Shown: piece by piece, positions 10,868 through 20,053 of the stretch
How positions within the stretch are numbered: position 1 is the stretch's first letter
How the letters are laid out: every line of letters begins with the position of its first letter
Source: Syntrophobacter sp. SbD2
Lineage (GTDB): Bacteria > Desulfobacterota > Binatia > UBA9968
Reading direction: 5' to 3'
NCBI GenBank assembly: GCA_945889495.1
Contig: CAMDBU010000057.1
Coordinates: 1-33,853 of the forward strand
Length of the DNA stretch: 33,853 nucleotides
Program-made: the position numbers and the translations under genes
Notes under the pieces: model-generated
Database searches by the model: none
Told to the model about the DNA's origin: nothing
Seen by the model: the letters and a program-made list of their open reading frames with translations, nothing else

Positions 10868-11305
10868 TTGTTTCTTGATATTCTCGACGAACTCTTTGAG
10901 CATGGCGTCGGCTTTTTTACGAATGATCGGCTGACCGAACTCGCCGATCTTGCCCAAAATATTGACATCGGTCTCGACCAGCAATTCAGTCATGGTCGGG
11001 CTGATCTCTTTCAAGTTCATCACCGTCTTGCCGTTGACCGCGCCAGCCGCCATGCGATCCTTGGCTTCAGCGCGTAGGGCGGCGCGCCAATCGGTCTTGT
11101 TTTGCTCTTCGAGAATGATTTTGCCTTGCAGATTCAATTTGATCGGGCCGACGCGCACAGTCAACGCGCCTTCATAGGTCGTAGCGTCGATCTGACTAAC
11201 TGACTCGACCCCAGGGAGCGACTTGGCTACCTTGGGCACATCCATCAAAAAATCCCACAGCGGTTCGCGGGCTACGGGTATCTGGGCGGTCTGGGAAAAT
11301 TTCAA
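10853..11305 (-). CDS. coxG: CoxG / SRPBCC-family protein
   Basis: This 150-aa protein has the START-like SRPBCC fold of carbon-monoxide dehydrogenase subunit G: an N-terminal VAREPLWDFLMDVPKVAKSLPGVESV, GPIKLNLQGKI in the middle, and a C-terminal helix FVENIKKQL. In characterised cox clusters CoxG is associated with membrane anchoring of the enzyme. It is the last gene of the coxS-coxM-coxG unit; its start overlaps the coxM stop by 4 bp. That position supports a link to a molybdenum hydroxylase rather than a free-standing lipid-binding protein. Confidence 0.85.
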   Translation of the reverse strand: MKFSQTAQIPVAREPLWDFLMDVPKVAKSLPGVESVSQIDATTYEGALTVRVGPIKLNLQGKIILEEQNKTDWRAALRAEAKDRMAAGAVNGKTVMNLKEISPTMTELLVETDVNILGKIGEFGQPIIRKKADAMLKEFVENIKKQLSGK

Positions 11306-12249
11306 CGTTTTTTACCTTTTTTGACGGCTTTCTTTTTCGCCGGCTTGGCGGCGGGTTTGGCTGCGGCCTTGGACTTTGCCTGTTGGCGAATGTCAGCTAG
11401 CGCTTTTTCCAGGGCGCGCCGGACAAACACCGCGGCCATATCGGTCTTGTAGGCTGCCGAGCCGCGGAAGTCGCTGACTGGGTCTACCGCCTGCTTCGCC
11501 TTCTCCCCGGCCTCGGCAAACGCTTCGGCCTTCAACGGCTGGCCACGCAGCACCGCTTCGGCATCGGTGGCGCGGATCGGGGTTTCACCGACGCTGCCGA
11601 GCGCGATGCGCACATCGGCGATGGTCTTCATCGATTTGTCGAGGGTCAATACCGCGGCGGCGGAGACGGTGGCGTAGTCGTCGGCGGTGCGCGGCAAAAA
11701 TTTAATATAAGCCGCGCCGGTGTTGGCTGCCTGCTTGGGGATCATCACTTCGGTGATGATCTCATCGGCATTGAGCACGGTCTCATAGTAGCCTTTGAAG
11801 AATTCATCGAGCGAAATCACCCGGCTGCCGTTGGCCGAAGTCACCTTCACGGTGGCGCCCAGCGCGATCAAGCTTGGCGGCGGATCCTGGTTGGGGTCGG
11901 CATGGGCCAAGCCGCCGCCGACGGTGGCCATGTTGCGCACCCGCAGGGTGGCGACATGGTGATAGGTCTCGGCCAACATCGGTAAACGCCGGCGCACCAA
12001 CGCGGAGCCTTCCACCGCGCGATGGGTGGCCAAGCCGCCGATGGAGAGGCCGCCGTCTTTGACTTCGATGCCATTAAAGCCGCGCACCGAGCTCAGGCTC
12101 ACCAGACAAGTCGGGCGCACCAGGCGCTGTTTCATCATGATCACCAGGGCGGTGCCGCCGGCGATCAATTTGGCGTCGCCGCCAAACTCTTTTAACGTCG
12201 CGTGGACTTCTTTGAGATTTTTCGGGGTGCGATATTCAAAAGGTATCAT
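11302..12249 (-). CDS. coxM: Molybdenum hydroxylase FAD-binding medium subunit (CoxM-like)
   Basis: This 315-aa subunit of xanthine-dehydrogenase-family enzymes carries FAD and passes electrons from the iron-sulfur subunit to the acceptor. It shows the two flavin motifs AGGTALVIMMKQR (about residues 31-43) and ATVGGGLAHADPNQDPP (about 107-123), then the CO-dehydrogenase flavoprotein C-terminal domain. The last 30 residues are an Ala/Lys-rich tail absent from typical family members. The gene follows coxS by 25 bp with its own AAGGA ribosome site. The substrate depends on the missing large subunit. Confidence 0.9.
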   Translation of the reverse strand: MIPFEYRTPKNLKEVHATLKEFGGDAKLIAGGTALVIMMKQRLVRPTCLVSLSSVRGFNGIEVKDGGLSIGGLATHRAVEGSALVRRRLPMLAETYHHVATLRVRNMATVGGGLAHADPNQDPPPSLIALGATVKVTSANGSRVISLDEFFKGYYETVLNADEIITEVMIPKQAANTGAAYIKFLPRTADDYATVSAAAVLTLDKSMKTIADVRIALGSVGETPIRATDAEAVLRGQPLKAEAFAEAGEKAKQAVDPVSDFRGSAAYKTDMAAVFVRRALEKALADIRQQAKSKAAAKPAAKPAKKKAVKKGKKR

Positions 12250-12274
12250 GGCAATGTCCTTGGCTGTGTCCTGG

Positions 12275-12742
12275 TTATTTCGCGAATTGATGCGCTTTTT
12301 GGATCGATTCGATGATCTTGTAGTAGCCGGTGCAGCGGCACAGGTTGCCCATCATCCAGTCTTTGATTTCGTCTTCGTTGGGCTTGGGGTTTTCTTTCAA
12401 CAGCGCGGTGGCCGCGACCACCTGGCCGGGGGTGCAGATACCGCACTGAAAGCCGCCGTATTGAATAAAACTTTTCTGCACCGGGTTGAGTTCGCCGTTC
12501 TTGGCCAGCCCCTCCACCGTGGTGAGTTCATGGCCATCGGCCATCACCGCCAGGGTCAAGCAGGAGCTGATCATGTCGCCGTCCATCAGCACCGTGCAGG
12601 CGCCGCAGACGCCGACGCTGCAACCTTCCTTAGTGCCGGTCAGTCCGAGATCGTAACGCAAACAGTCGATTAACAAGCGATTGGTCGGAACCTCGACCTC
12701 ATGTCGTTTGCCGTTCACGCGTAATTTGATCTTTTTATTCAT
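12275..12742 (-). CDS. coxS: Molybdenum hydroxylase [2Fe-2S] small subunit (CoxS-like)
   Basis: This 155-aa electron-transfer subunit has two [2Fe-2S] sites. The plant-ferredoxin-type cluster is bound by the cysteines of GCSVGVCGACTVLMDG and a fourth in SSCLTLA. The second, helical cluster domain has QCGICTPGQV and GNLCRCTGYY. The length and spacing are canonical. It is the first gene of the S-M-G unit and has a good AAAGGA ribosome site. No gene for the molybdopterin-binding large subunit (CoxL) lies up- or downstream. Confidence 0.94.
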   Translation of the reverse strand: MNKKIKLRVNGKRHEVEVPTNRLLIDCLRYDLGLTGTKEGCSVGVCGACTVLMDGDMISSCLTLAVMADGHELTTVEGLAKNGELNPVQKSFIQYGGFQCGICTPGQVVAATALLKENPKPNEDEIKDWMMGNLCRCTGYYKIIESIQKAHQFAK

Positions 12743-12842
12743 CGCTGTTCCTTTCTCAGAGTCTCTCGCGGGGAATTTTCAGCCCAGGCCGGAAAAAACC
12801 ACCAGGGCCTTCTTATAGTGAGAAAATGTTGAAACTGCAAGC

Positions 12843-12864
12843 CATTTTCCCGGCATTTTCCCGG
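12843..12864 (-). repeat. Two-copy 11-bp tandem repeat upstream of coxS
   Basis: CATTTTCCCGG occurs twice back-to-back (12843-12853 and 12854-12864). On the reverse strand this places CCGGGAAAATG x2 about 100-120 bp before the coxS start. The 234-bp gap 12743-12976 holds no gene. A direct-repeat regulator site is possible; nothing else supports it. Confidence 0.35.
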
Positions 12865-12976
12865 CAAATTGTCCGGCGAAACGGTTCCTAACGGGGCAAT
12901 GAATGGCGCCGCTAGATTTGCCATGGTGGTTGCGCACCGACCACAAGCGATTGAGCTCTATCGATCGGTCGCGGTG

Positions 12977-14140
<1,164 letters not shown>

Positions 14141-14168
14141 TCAGCGAAACGGTGCCTCGACTCTTAGC

Positions 14169-14218
14169 AAAATAAAAATCGAAAGGAAAATCTGCCGGCG
14201 CGCCGCCACTCGGCGCGC
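14169..14218 (-). terminator. Probable terminator of the exopolysaccharide unit
   Basis: GCGCGCCG (14198-14205) and CGGCGCGC (14211-14218) form a perfect 8-bp stem with a CCACT loop. On the reverse strand a T-rich tract (complement of 14169-14190) follows after about 7 nt. It lies about 30 bp beyond the stop of the beta-barrel gene. The gap before the T tract is longer than ideal. Confidence 0.5.
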
Positions 14219-14246
14219 TCAAGCCGGTGCTGTGGTGACTGGCCGG

Positions 14247-15818
14247 TTAAAACCGATAGACGGCGCGCGGGCCGACGATGAAATAGTTGAATCCCGAAGT
14301 CGAACCGGCGGCGAAGTTGCCGCCTTCGGCATTGATCTCAAAGGAAAAGTTGGCCCAAGGCTTGATGCCGATGCTGCCCGAGCCGCCGTGGATGAAATCG
14401 TCGGACGCGACGCCGTTGCGGCGAAATGTCTGGTGGCCGAGAAATCCTTCGAGGTAGGCGTAGTAGAGCGGACTCTCGAAATAGACCGACGCGAAGCCGC
14501 GATTGGACAGATAGTTGTTCGGATCGAAGAAGCCGCTGCCGCTTTGTTTGTGAAAGTCGAGCAAGCGAAAGCGGTGGCCAATCACGATGCGCGGCTTCAA
14601 GTCCACCGCGTACTGAGTCGTCCACTGCAGATCGTTGGCGTGGTTGCCGTCGGAGAAGCTCTTGTAGTTATAGCGGCCGTCGACCATCACCCGCTCGGTC
14701 AGGTTTTGTTTGAGATTGATGCCGGCGCTGGTCATACGAATGCGGTTTTCAATTAGCTCGGCGGTGTCGCTCAAGGTCTCGCGGCCCACCGTGGCGCCCA
14801 CGGTGCCGTTTAAAACTCTTGCGTCGACTCGTAAATGGCCGGTGGGAAATGTCGATGTATGGCGGTGGTTGAGCTGAGTAAATCCCAGCCCTGCGCCAGC
14901 ACTGAACAGATCGGTTAGCCGAGAGTAAACCTTCACCGTGACATCTTCAGCACGGTTGTCGCGGCTCGCATCGCTGGCTTCAGTGTGGCGATAGTCGAAT
15001 CCGAGTTTTTGATTGCCAGCCCAATAGGTTGCCGCCAAGCTGTAGCGATCGAGACGGTTTTTGTCGGAGTCACGGTAATAATTGTAGCGTCCATCCAACG
15101 TTGGCGCGGTTTCCGTGGTGATTGTGTCCTTGAGTTTGGCGAGCTCCTTTTGCTGCTTGGGATTCTCAGCTTTCAATGCCGCTTGGTTTTCTAGCGCGGC
15201 AACGCGGTTACCAAGCGCCAGCTGCGCGCGCGCCAGTCCGCTGCGGGCGAAAAAATCATTGTCCCGCGCCACCACTTGTTGATAGAGCGGGATCGCTTCG
15301 CTATAGCGCCCTTGCCATTGCAGCGCGTCGGCTTTGACCAACAGGGCATCTTTATGATCCGGCGCGAGGGTTAGTACGCGGTCCGCCTCGGCGATCGCTT
15401 CGCCCAAGGCTCCGGCCCAACTGAGCACGCGGGCGAGGTGGGTGCCGGCGGCGAGGTTACGCGGTTCCAGTGCCACTACTTTCTTGAGCTCGGTGGCGGC
15501 TTCAGCCAAACGGTCAGCCCAGGAAAGATAGATCGCCATTTGCACTCGTTCCATGGCGGGAAATCCATTGCCGTCGAGCGCTAGTGCTTTACTATAGGGC
15601 TCGGCGGCTTGGGCAAGTTTGTCTTGACTGACCCACTGGTCGCCCAGCTGTTTATAAAGTTTGGCTTGAGCGCGCGGTTCGGTGCTGGCTTGAATCGCGC
15701 GCCGCAGCTCCGCTTCGCCTTGCGCCGACCATGAATTCACCGGGATCAATAACCAGGCGAGCTGACAGAGCAAAACGACATACCGAGCGATGATCCGGTG
15801 CTGTGAGTTTGCCGTCAT
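14247..15818 (-). CDS. TPR plus outer-membrane beta-barrel protein (YaiO/PgaA-like exporter)
   Basis: This protein of about 523 aa starts with a signal peptide (hydrophobic VVLLCQLAWLLI, cleavage near SWSA). The next 200 residues form TPR helices (YKQLGDQWVSQDKLAQAAEPYSKAL and further repeats to about residue 215). The remaining 300 residues alternate like a transmembrane beta-barrel (YNYYRDSDKN, DYRHTEASDAS, DGRYNYKSFSDG) and end in Phe, as outer-membrane barrels do. This architecture is known from polysaccharide exporters such as PgaA. It overlaps the upstream synthase gene by a few bases, so the two probably form a synthesis-and-export unit. A GTG at 15827 is an alternative start. The barrel type is judged by eye. 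Confidence 0.78.
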   Translation of the reverse strand: MTANSQHRIIARYVVLLCQLAWLLIPVNSWSAQGEAELRRAIQASTEPRAQAKLYKQLGDQWVSQDKLAQAAEPYSKALALDGNGFPAMERVQMAIYLSWADRLAEAATELKKVVALEPRNLAAGTHLARVLSWAGALGEAIAEADRVLTLAPDHKDALLVKADALQWQGRYSEAIPLYQQVVARDNDFFARSGLARAQLALGNRVAALENQAALKAENPKQQKELAKLKDTITTETAPTLDGRYNYYRDSDKNRLDRYSLAATYWAGNQKLGFDYRHTEASDASRDNRAEDVTVKVYSRLTDLFSAGAGLGFTQLNHRHTSTFPTGHLRVDARVLNGTVGATVGRETLSDTAELIENRIRMTSAGINLKQNLTERVMVDGRYNYKSFSDGNHANDLQWTTQYAVDLKPRIVIGHRFRLLDFHKQSGSGFFDPNNYLSNRGFASVYFESPLYYAYLEGFLGHQTFRRNGVASDDFIHGGSGSIGIKPWANFSFEINAEGGNFAAGSTSGFNYFIVGPRAVYRF

Positions 15819-15820
15819 GG

Positions 15821-17278
15821 TTACCACCGCTTCTTGATGCCAAGGAGCTCCTGGCCGTAACCGACGACGCAGATCGGCGACATGATCGCCTGGTAAATCA
15901 ACATGTAGACGAAGAAGCCGACGAAGTTTTGCCGCACTTTCAGATCCAAAGTGTCGAACACGGCTTTTTGCTTTTTATACATCACCCAGACGATTAGGAA
16001 CGCCAGCGGCATGACCAGCAGAGTCATGGGACCGGCGATATAGTAGTGGCCGCGGAGCGCGAGGATGACGCCGGGAAGAAACACGAAGGCGTAGAACAGG
16101 TCGATGAAGGGAATGATAAAATCGATGGCGACGAAAAACGCCGATAGCCGCGAAGTGCTCCAGACCAATTGGCCATGCTGCTTCAAGCCTTCGATCATGC
16201 CGCGCGCCCACCGCTTGCGCTGGCGATAGAAGCCGCCGAAGGTGGTCGGCGCCGAGGTAAAGCCGATGGCGGTGGGCTCGAAGCCGATGCGCCAGCCGCT
16301 TTTGATCAGCGCCCAGGTCATGACGATATCTTCGCCGATCACCGAGGGCCAGCCTTTGTGGGCTTTAACCACCCTGCTATGAAACGCGCTGAAGGCGCCC
16401 TGGGCCACCAGGGTGCCTTGGTAGAGCGACTGCTGCCGTTTCGCCGAAGCGATACCGGTGAAATAATCCCACTCCTGCATGCGGGTCATGAAACTCTCGC
16501 GGGAATTTTTCACCAACACGCAGCCAGCCACGGCGGCGGTGTCCGACGGATCGGTCAAAAAGCGCGTGACGATGCGCTTGAGCGCCTGGGGATGGAGAAA
16601 TGTGTCAGCATCGATGCACACCAGGATATCGTGGCTGACATACTCCAACCCTTGATTGAGCGCCATCGCTTTGCCGCCATGGTTGCCGCGCACGACTTTG
16701 AGGTTGGGTACACCGAGAGCTTCGATGACCTCCACGGTGTGGTCGCTGGAGCCGTCATCGACGACGACGATCTCGATGGCCCCCGGATAATCCTGGGCGG
16801 CGATGGCGCGGAAGGTCTCGGCGATGTTTTTTTCTTCGTTATAGGCCGCGATCAATAAGCTGATCGGCGGATAGTCGGTGAGCTCGGGCAAATCCGGTGG
16901 CCGGTCGAGGACGATGCTGGAAACCATATGGGCGTTCAAAAATCCCGGCAGCAGAGCGATAAAAAAAATTATCACCACCGCGGTGAAATATCCGGTGACG
17001 CTGGCCAAGTCGCTAATCCAAGATTGGGCCAGCTGCCACGACAGTATGACCCACAGTGTTGCCAGCACCGTGGATAAAATGAATTTGTGCTTTACCGGTA
17101 GATAATAACGGCGTTGGCGGCGTTGCCCACCCAATCCGCCTGGGGCGGCGCTGTCACTGCCAAATGGTAGCGTACCGGAGCGTGCATCGCGCCATGCCGA
17201 TTCATCCGTAGAGGGTTTGGAAATTTGCGTCGGTGCGGGCCGGACTTTGGTTGGTCGCAGGTTAGGTTGGTCTTGCAT
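15821..17278 (-). CDS. Processive membrane glycosyltransferase family 2 (PgaC/IcaA-like)
   Basis: From the ATG at 17278 the protein has 485 aa. A disordered Pro/Ser-rich head is followed by two membrane segments (about 64-88 and 96-115). The cytoplasmic GT2 domain has YNEEKN (146-151), DDG (174-176), DAD (223-225), GED (315-317) and QRKRW (353-357), the signature of processive beta-glycosyltransferases. Three further membrane segments follow (about 380-470). It probably polymerises a nucleotide sugar, plausibly UDP-GlcNAc, and threads the polymer through the inner membrane to the barrel protein encoded next. No PilZ domain is visible and no deacetylase lies in the unit. The frame stays open upstream to 17434, but only with weak TTG/ATG starts. 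Confidence 0.85.
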   Translation of the reverse strand: MQDQPNLRPTKVRPAPTQISKPSTDESAWRDARSGTLPFGSDSAAPGGLGGQRRQRRYYLPVKHKFILSTVLATLWVILSWQLAQSWISDLASVTGYFTAVVIIFFIALLPGFLNAHMVSSIVLDRPPDLPELTDYPPISLLIAAYNEEKNIAETFRAIAAQDYPGAIEIVVVDDGSSDHTVEVIEALGVPNLKVVRGNHGGKAMALNQGLEYVSHDILVCIDADTFLHPQALKRIVTRFLTDPSDTAAVAGCVLVKNSRESFMTRMQEWDYFTGIASAKRQQSLYQGTLVAQGAFSAFHSRVVKAHKGWPSVIGEDIVMTWALIKSGWRIGFEPTAIGFTSAPTTFGGFYRQRKRWARGMIEGLKQHGQLVWSTSRLSAFFVAIDFIIPFIDLFYAFVFLPGVILALRGHYYIAGPMTLLVMPLAFLIVWVMYKKQKAVFDTLDLKVRQNFVGFFVYMLIYQAIMSPICVVGYGQELLGIKKRW

Positions 17279-17412
17279 AATTGGGCGACCGTAGAGAGCG
17301 GGTCTTTCCAAGCAAAACAGAGCAACCGGTGTACCAGAGGCCGGCGAAGCGCTGGAGGGACTTTGAATTAACATTTGGTCACTACTGGTTAGTTCTGGCG
17401 ACGCTCCGCCGC

Positions 17413-17434
17413 TTGCAAAGCCCGGTCTTTGCAA
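17413..17434. promoter_or_regulatory. Palindromic operator candidate between divergent genes
   Basis: TTGCAAAG (17413-17420) and CTTTGCAA (17427-17434) are perfect 8-bp arms around CCCGGT, a symmetric target typical of dimeric regulators. It sits in the 313-bp divergent gap 17279-17591 between the exopolysaccharide synthase and the NIPSNAP gene. No T run follows on either strand, so it is not a terminator. No other gene is evident in this gap. Confidence 0.45.
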
Positions 17435-17591
17435 ACAGATTCGTCAAAATTTTACCAATTCAGTGACAATTCTGGTGGTCCTAACAGGCGTTGATCGGTT
17501 TCAAGTGAAATTCCCCGTGATCGGTCATTTACGGTTGCATTCCCGCACCGGATTGTGGAAAGGATAGGAAATCTTCAAAAGGGGGTGAGCT

Positions 17592-18209
17592 ATGTTTCTT
17601 GAGATGAGAACCTATGTATTGAAACCAGGGATGACCAACGATTTTGTTAAGGGCTTTGCCGCCGGGTTGCCGGCGCGCTTGAAGATCTCCAAGTTGCTGG
17701 GCTTGTTTTGCTCCGAGGTCGGCGGTCTCAACCGCGTGACCCATGTCTGGCCCTACGAGAGCTTCGAGGACCGTGAGCGCATCGGCAACGAAGCACGCAA
17801 GACCGGCATGTGGCCGCCCAAGACCCAGGAATTCATCCTCACCCAGGAAAATAAAATCATCCAGCCGGCGCCGTTCTCACCGTCGCTGCCGGAAAAGAAG
17901 CTGGGCGAGATCTACGAATTCCGCACTTACACCTATCAGCCTGGCACCATGCCGACGGTGCTGGAGCGTTTCGGTAAAGTGATTCCCGATAGGACGAAAA
18001 TTTCGCCGCTGGTGTTCGCCGGCACGACCATGATCGGTCCGCTCAACCAGTTCATTCATGTTTGGGCCTACAAGGATGCCGGCGAGCGCGAACGGCTGCG
18101 CGCTGAAGCAGCGAAGACCGTCGTCGGTTGGCCTCCCGGGACGCGCGAGTTTATGGTCGCCCAGGAAAACACCATCATGAATCCCGCGCCCTGCGCGCCG
18201 CTGAATTGA
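17592..18209 (+). CDS. NIPSNAP family protein (two tandem domains)
   Basis: This 205-aa protein is made of two NIPSNAP-type dimeric alpha-beta barrel repeats. The first starts EMRTYVLKPG (about residue 4), with THVWPYESFEDRE further on. The second starts YEFRTYTYQPG (about 110), with IHVWAYKDAGERE further on. Each half ends with a related QEN-K/T-I sequence, showing internal duplication. No enzymatic role is established for bacterial members; the name marks the fold only. A GGGGGTGAG ribosome site precedes the ATG, and a strong terminator follows the stop, so it is a single-gene transcript. Confidence 0.9.
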   Translation: MFLEMRTYVLKPGMTNDFVKGFAAGLPARLKISKLLGLFCSEVGGLNRVTHVWPYESFEDRERIGNEARKTGMWPPKTQEFILTQENKIIQPAPFSPSLPEKKLGEIYEFRTYTYQPGTMPTVLERFGKVIPDRTKISPLVFAGTTMIGPLNQFIHVWAYKDAGERERLRAEAAKTVVGWPPGTREFMVAQENTIMNPAPCAPLN

Positions 18210-18236
18210 TTCGGTAAAATCTGCTTGCGCTGACGA

Positions 18237-18269
18237 ACGGGGAGAGCGTTGTGCTCTCCCCGTCTTTTT
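18237..18269 (+). terminator. Rho-independent terminator of the NIPSNAP gene
   Basis: ACGGGGAGAGC (18237-18247) pairs perfectly with GCTCTCCCCGT (18253-18263) across a GTTGT loop. CTTTTT follows at once. It lies about 28 bp past the NIPSNAP stop. Confidence 0.92.
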
Positions 18270-18340
18270 CTCTCCAAGTTAAAATGGTTGGGCCATTTTC
18301 GGCGCTGGAAGTCGGCGCTTGTTTCCGATAGATCGATTCA

Positions 18341-19450
18341 ATGTCCATGCTTTATAAATCGCTGATTCGTCCATATTTATTTGGCAAAGATCCAGAGCTG
18401 AGCCATGAAGCGGTGTTGCATCTGCTCGCCGCCAACGAGTGGCTCTACGGCACGCTAGAAGATTTCTTTAAAGTCGAAGACCCGCGCTTGACCGTCAAGA
18501 TCGGTCCGCTCAGGTTTGCCAATCCGGTGGGCTTGGCTGGCGGTTTCGACAAAAACGTCACGGCGCCGAAAATGATCTCCGCCTTTGGGTTCGGCTTCAT
18601 GGAAGTGGGCGCGATTACCGCCCAGGCCCAACCTGGCAATCCCAAACCACGGTTGTACCGCTTGCCTGAAGATGACGCCTTGATCAATCGGTTGGGCTTC
18701 AACAACGAAGGCGCCGAAGCGCTCGCCATCAAGCTCGACCGCCTGCGCGCCCGCGGCGGGCGGCCGAAAATTCCCCTCGGTATGAACATCGGCCGGACCA
18801 AAATCGTCGCGACCAAGGATGCGGTGGCGGATTTTCTATCCTGCTTCGAAAAATTATTTCCCCATGGCGATTTTTTTACCCTCAACGTGAGCTCGCCCAA
18901 CACGCCCAACCTGCGCGACCTACAGGAAAAAAGTTTATTGCGCGAACTATTGTCGGCGGTGCAGCAGAAAAATTTGCAACTGGCGGCGCGGGCGCATATC
19001 GATGCCAAAGCGGTGTTCGTCAAGATCGCGCCGGATATGGAGTTTGGCCAGGTCGACGAAATTATCGAGGTGGTCGATGAAGTGAAGTTGACCGGCATCG
19101 TCGCCACCAACGCCACGGCGTTTCATCGCGACGGGTTAAAATCGGCCAACGGTCCCGAGCCTGGCGGATTGAGTGGTCGGCCGATCACGGCGCTGGTGAC
19201 GAAGTTTATTTCGCACATCTACCGTAACACCCGCGGCCGGCTGCCGATCATCGGCGTCGGCGGCATCTTCGATGGCTACGATGCCTATGAAAAAATCAAA
19301 GCCGGCGCCGACGCGGTGCAAATCTACACCGGCTGGATCTTCGAAGGGCCGGGGGCGGTGAAGCGGATCAATAAAGGACTCCTGCGGTTGCTCGAACGGG
19401 ACGGTCTCAAACATATCTCAGAAGCGGTGGGCCGGGATGTGAGGGATTAA
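18341..19450 (+). CDS. pyrD: Dihydroorotate dehydrogenase (quinone), class 2
   Basis: PyrD oxidises dihydroorotate to orotate in pyrimidine synthesis, passing electrons to membrane quinones. The 369-aa length and the N-terminal amphipathic segment (MSMLYKSLIRPYLFGKDPE) fit class 2. Further landmarks are NPVGLAGGFDKN, NRLGFNNEG, the catalytic-serine region NVSSPNTPNLRDLQ, FVKIAPDM, the TNATAF strand, and the FMN phosphate site GVGGIFDGYDAYEKIKAGA. A small hairpin of AAAATGG/CCATTTT (18281-18299) lies about 40 bp before the start; its role is unknown. The stop shares TTAA with the convergent mocA stop. Confidence 0.96.
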   Translation: MSMLYKSLIRPYLFGKDPELSHEAVLHLLAANEWLYGTLEDFFKVEDPRLTVKIGPLRFANPVGLAGGFDKNVTAPKMISAFGFGFMEVGAITAQAQPGNPKPRLYRLPEDDALINRLGFNNEGAEALAIKLDRLRARGGRPKIPLGMNIGRTKIVATKDAVADFLSCFEKLFPHGDFFTLNVSSPNTPNLRDLQEKSLLRELLSAVQQKNLQLAARAHIDAKAVFVKIAPDMEFGQVDEIIEVVDEVKLTGIVATNATAFHRDGLKSANGPEPGGLSGRPITALVTKFISHIYRNTRGRLPIIGVGGIFDGYDAYEKIKAGADAVQIYTGWIFEGPGAVKRINKGLLRLLERDGLKHISEAVGRDVRD

Positions 19451-20034
19451 GCCAGCCGCTTCAACCGTTCGTAATCTTCGGGCACATCGATATCGAGGAA
19501 CGGCAGCTCGTCGGGCCATTCGACCAAAGTCGTTTTGCGTTTGTGTTTGTCGAGCAGTGGCCGGCCGCCGCGGTCGCCGGTGAGTTGGAGCAGTTCGGGA
19601 AACAGCTTGCGGCGAAACAAAATCGGGTTGCGCGCCTCGCCGTGAAAGCTCGGCGCGACGATCCACGCCGAGCTATCTTCAAACTTCTCGATCAGCGCGT
19701 TGATCAGTTCGGGCCGGACTAGTGGCTGATCGCCGCACAAAAACATCACCCCTTCGCTGGCCGCATTGGCAGCCCATAAACCGGCGATCACCGAGGTGCT
19801 CTGGCCGCGGTCGGCGGCGTAGTTGAGCAACCAGAACAAGCGATCGTCGGTGAGATTGATTTGCCGCCGCGCCGATGACAGCTCGCGGGTGACGCAGATC
19901 ACTTCGTCGAGATCGGAGTCAAGGGCGCTTTCCAGCACCCATTGCAGCACCGGCTTCTCGCCCAAGGGTAAAAACAATTTCGGTTCACCCATTCGCTCAG
20001 CCCGGCCGGCGGCTAATATCACGGCGGAAATCAT
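19447..20034 (-). CDS. mocA: Molybdenum cofactor nucleotidyltransferase (MocA/MobA-like)
   Basis: This 195-aa MobA-like NTP transferase probably attaches CMP to molybdopterin to give the MCD cofactor used by xanthine-dehydrogenase-family enzymes such as Cox. It shows LAAGRAERMGEPKLFLPLGE (residues 8-27), RGQSTSVIAGL in the middle, FLCGDQPLV with the metal-binding Asp, and RNPILF. It follows yqeC by 19 bp on the same strand. The pairing with yqeC, and coxSMG elsewhere in the window, favours the hydroxylase (cytidylyl) branch over the MGD-forming MobA branch. The cofactor specificity is inferred. Confidence 0.85.
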   Translation of the reverse strand: MISAVILAAGRAERMGEPKLFLPLGEKPVLQWVLESALDSDLDEVICVTRELSSARRQINLTDDRLFWLLNYAADRGQSTSVIAGLWAANAASEGVMFLCGDQPLVRPELINALIEKFEDSSAWIVAPSFHGEARNPILFRRKLFPELLQLTGDRGGRPLLDKHKRKTTLVEWPDELPFLDIDVPEDYERLKRLA

Positions 20035-20053
20035 GGTGTCGCGTCGATGATTG

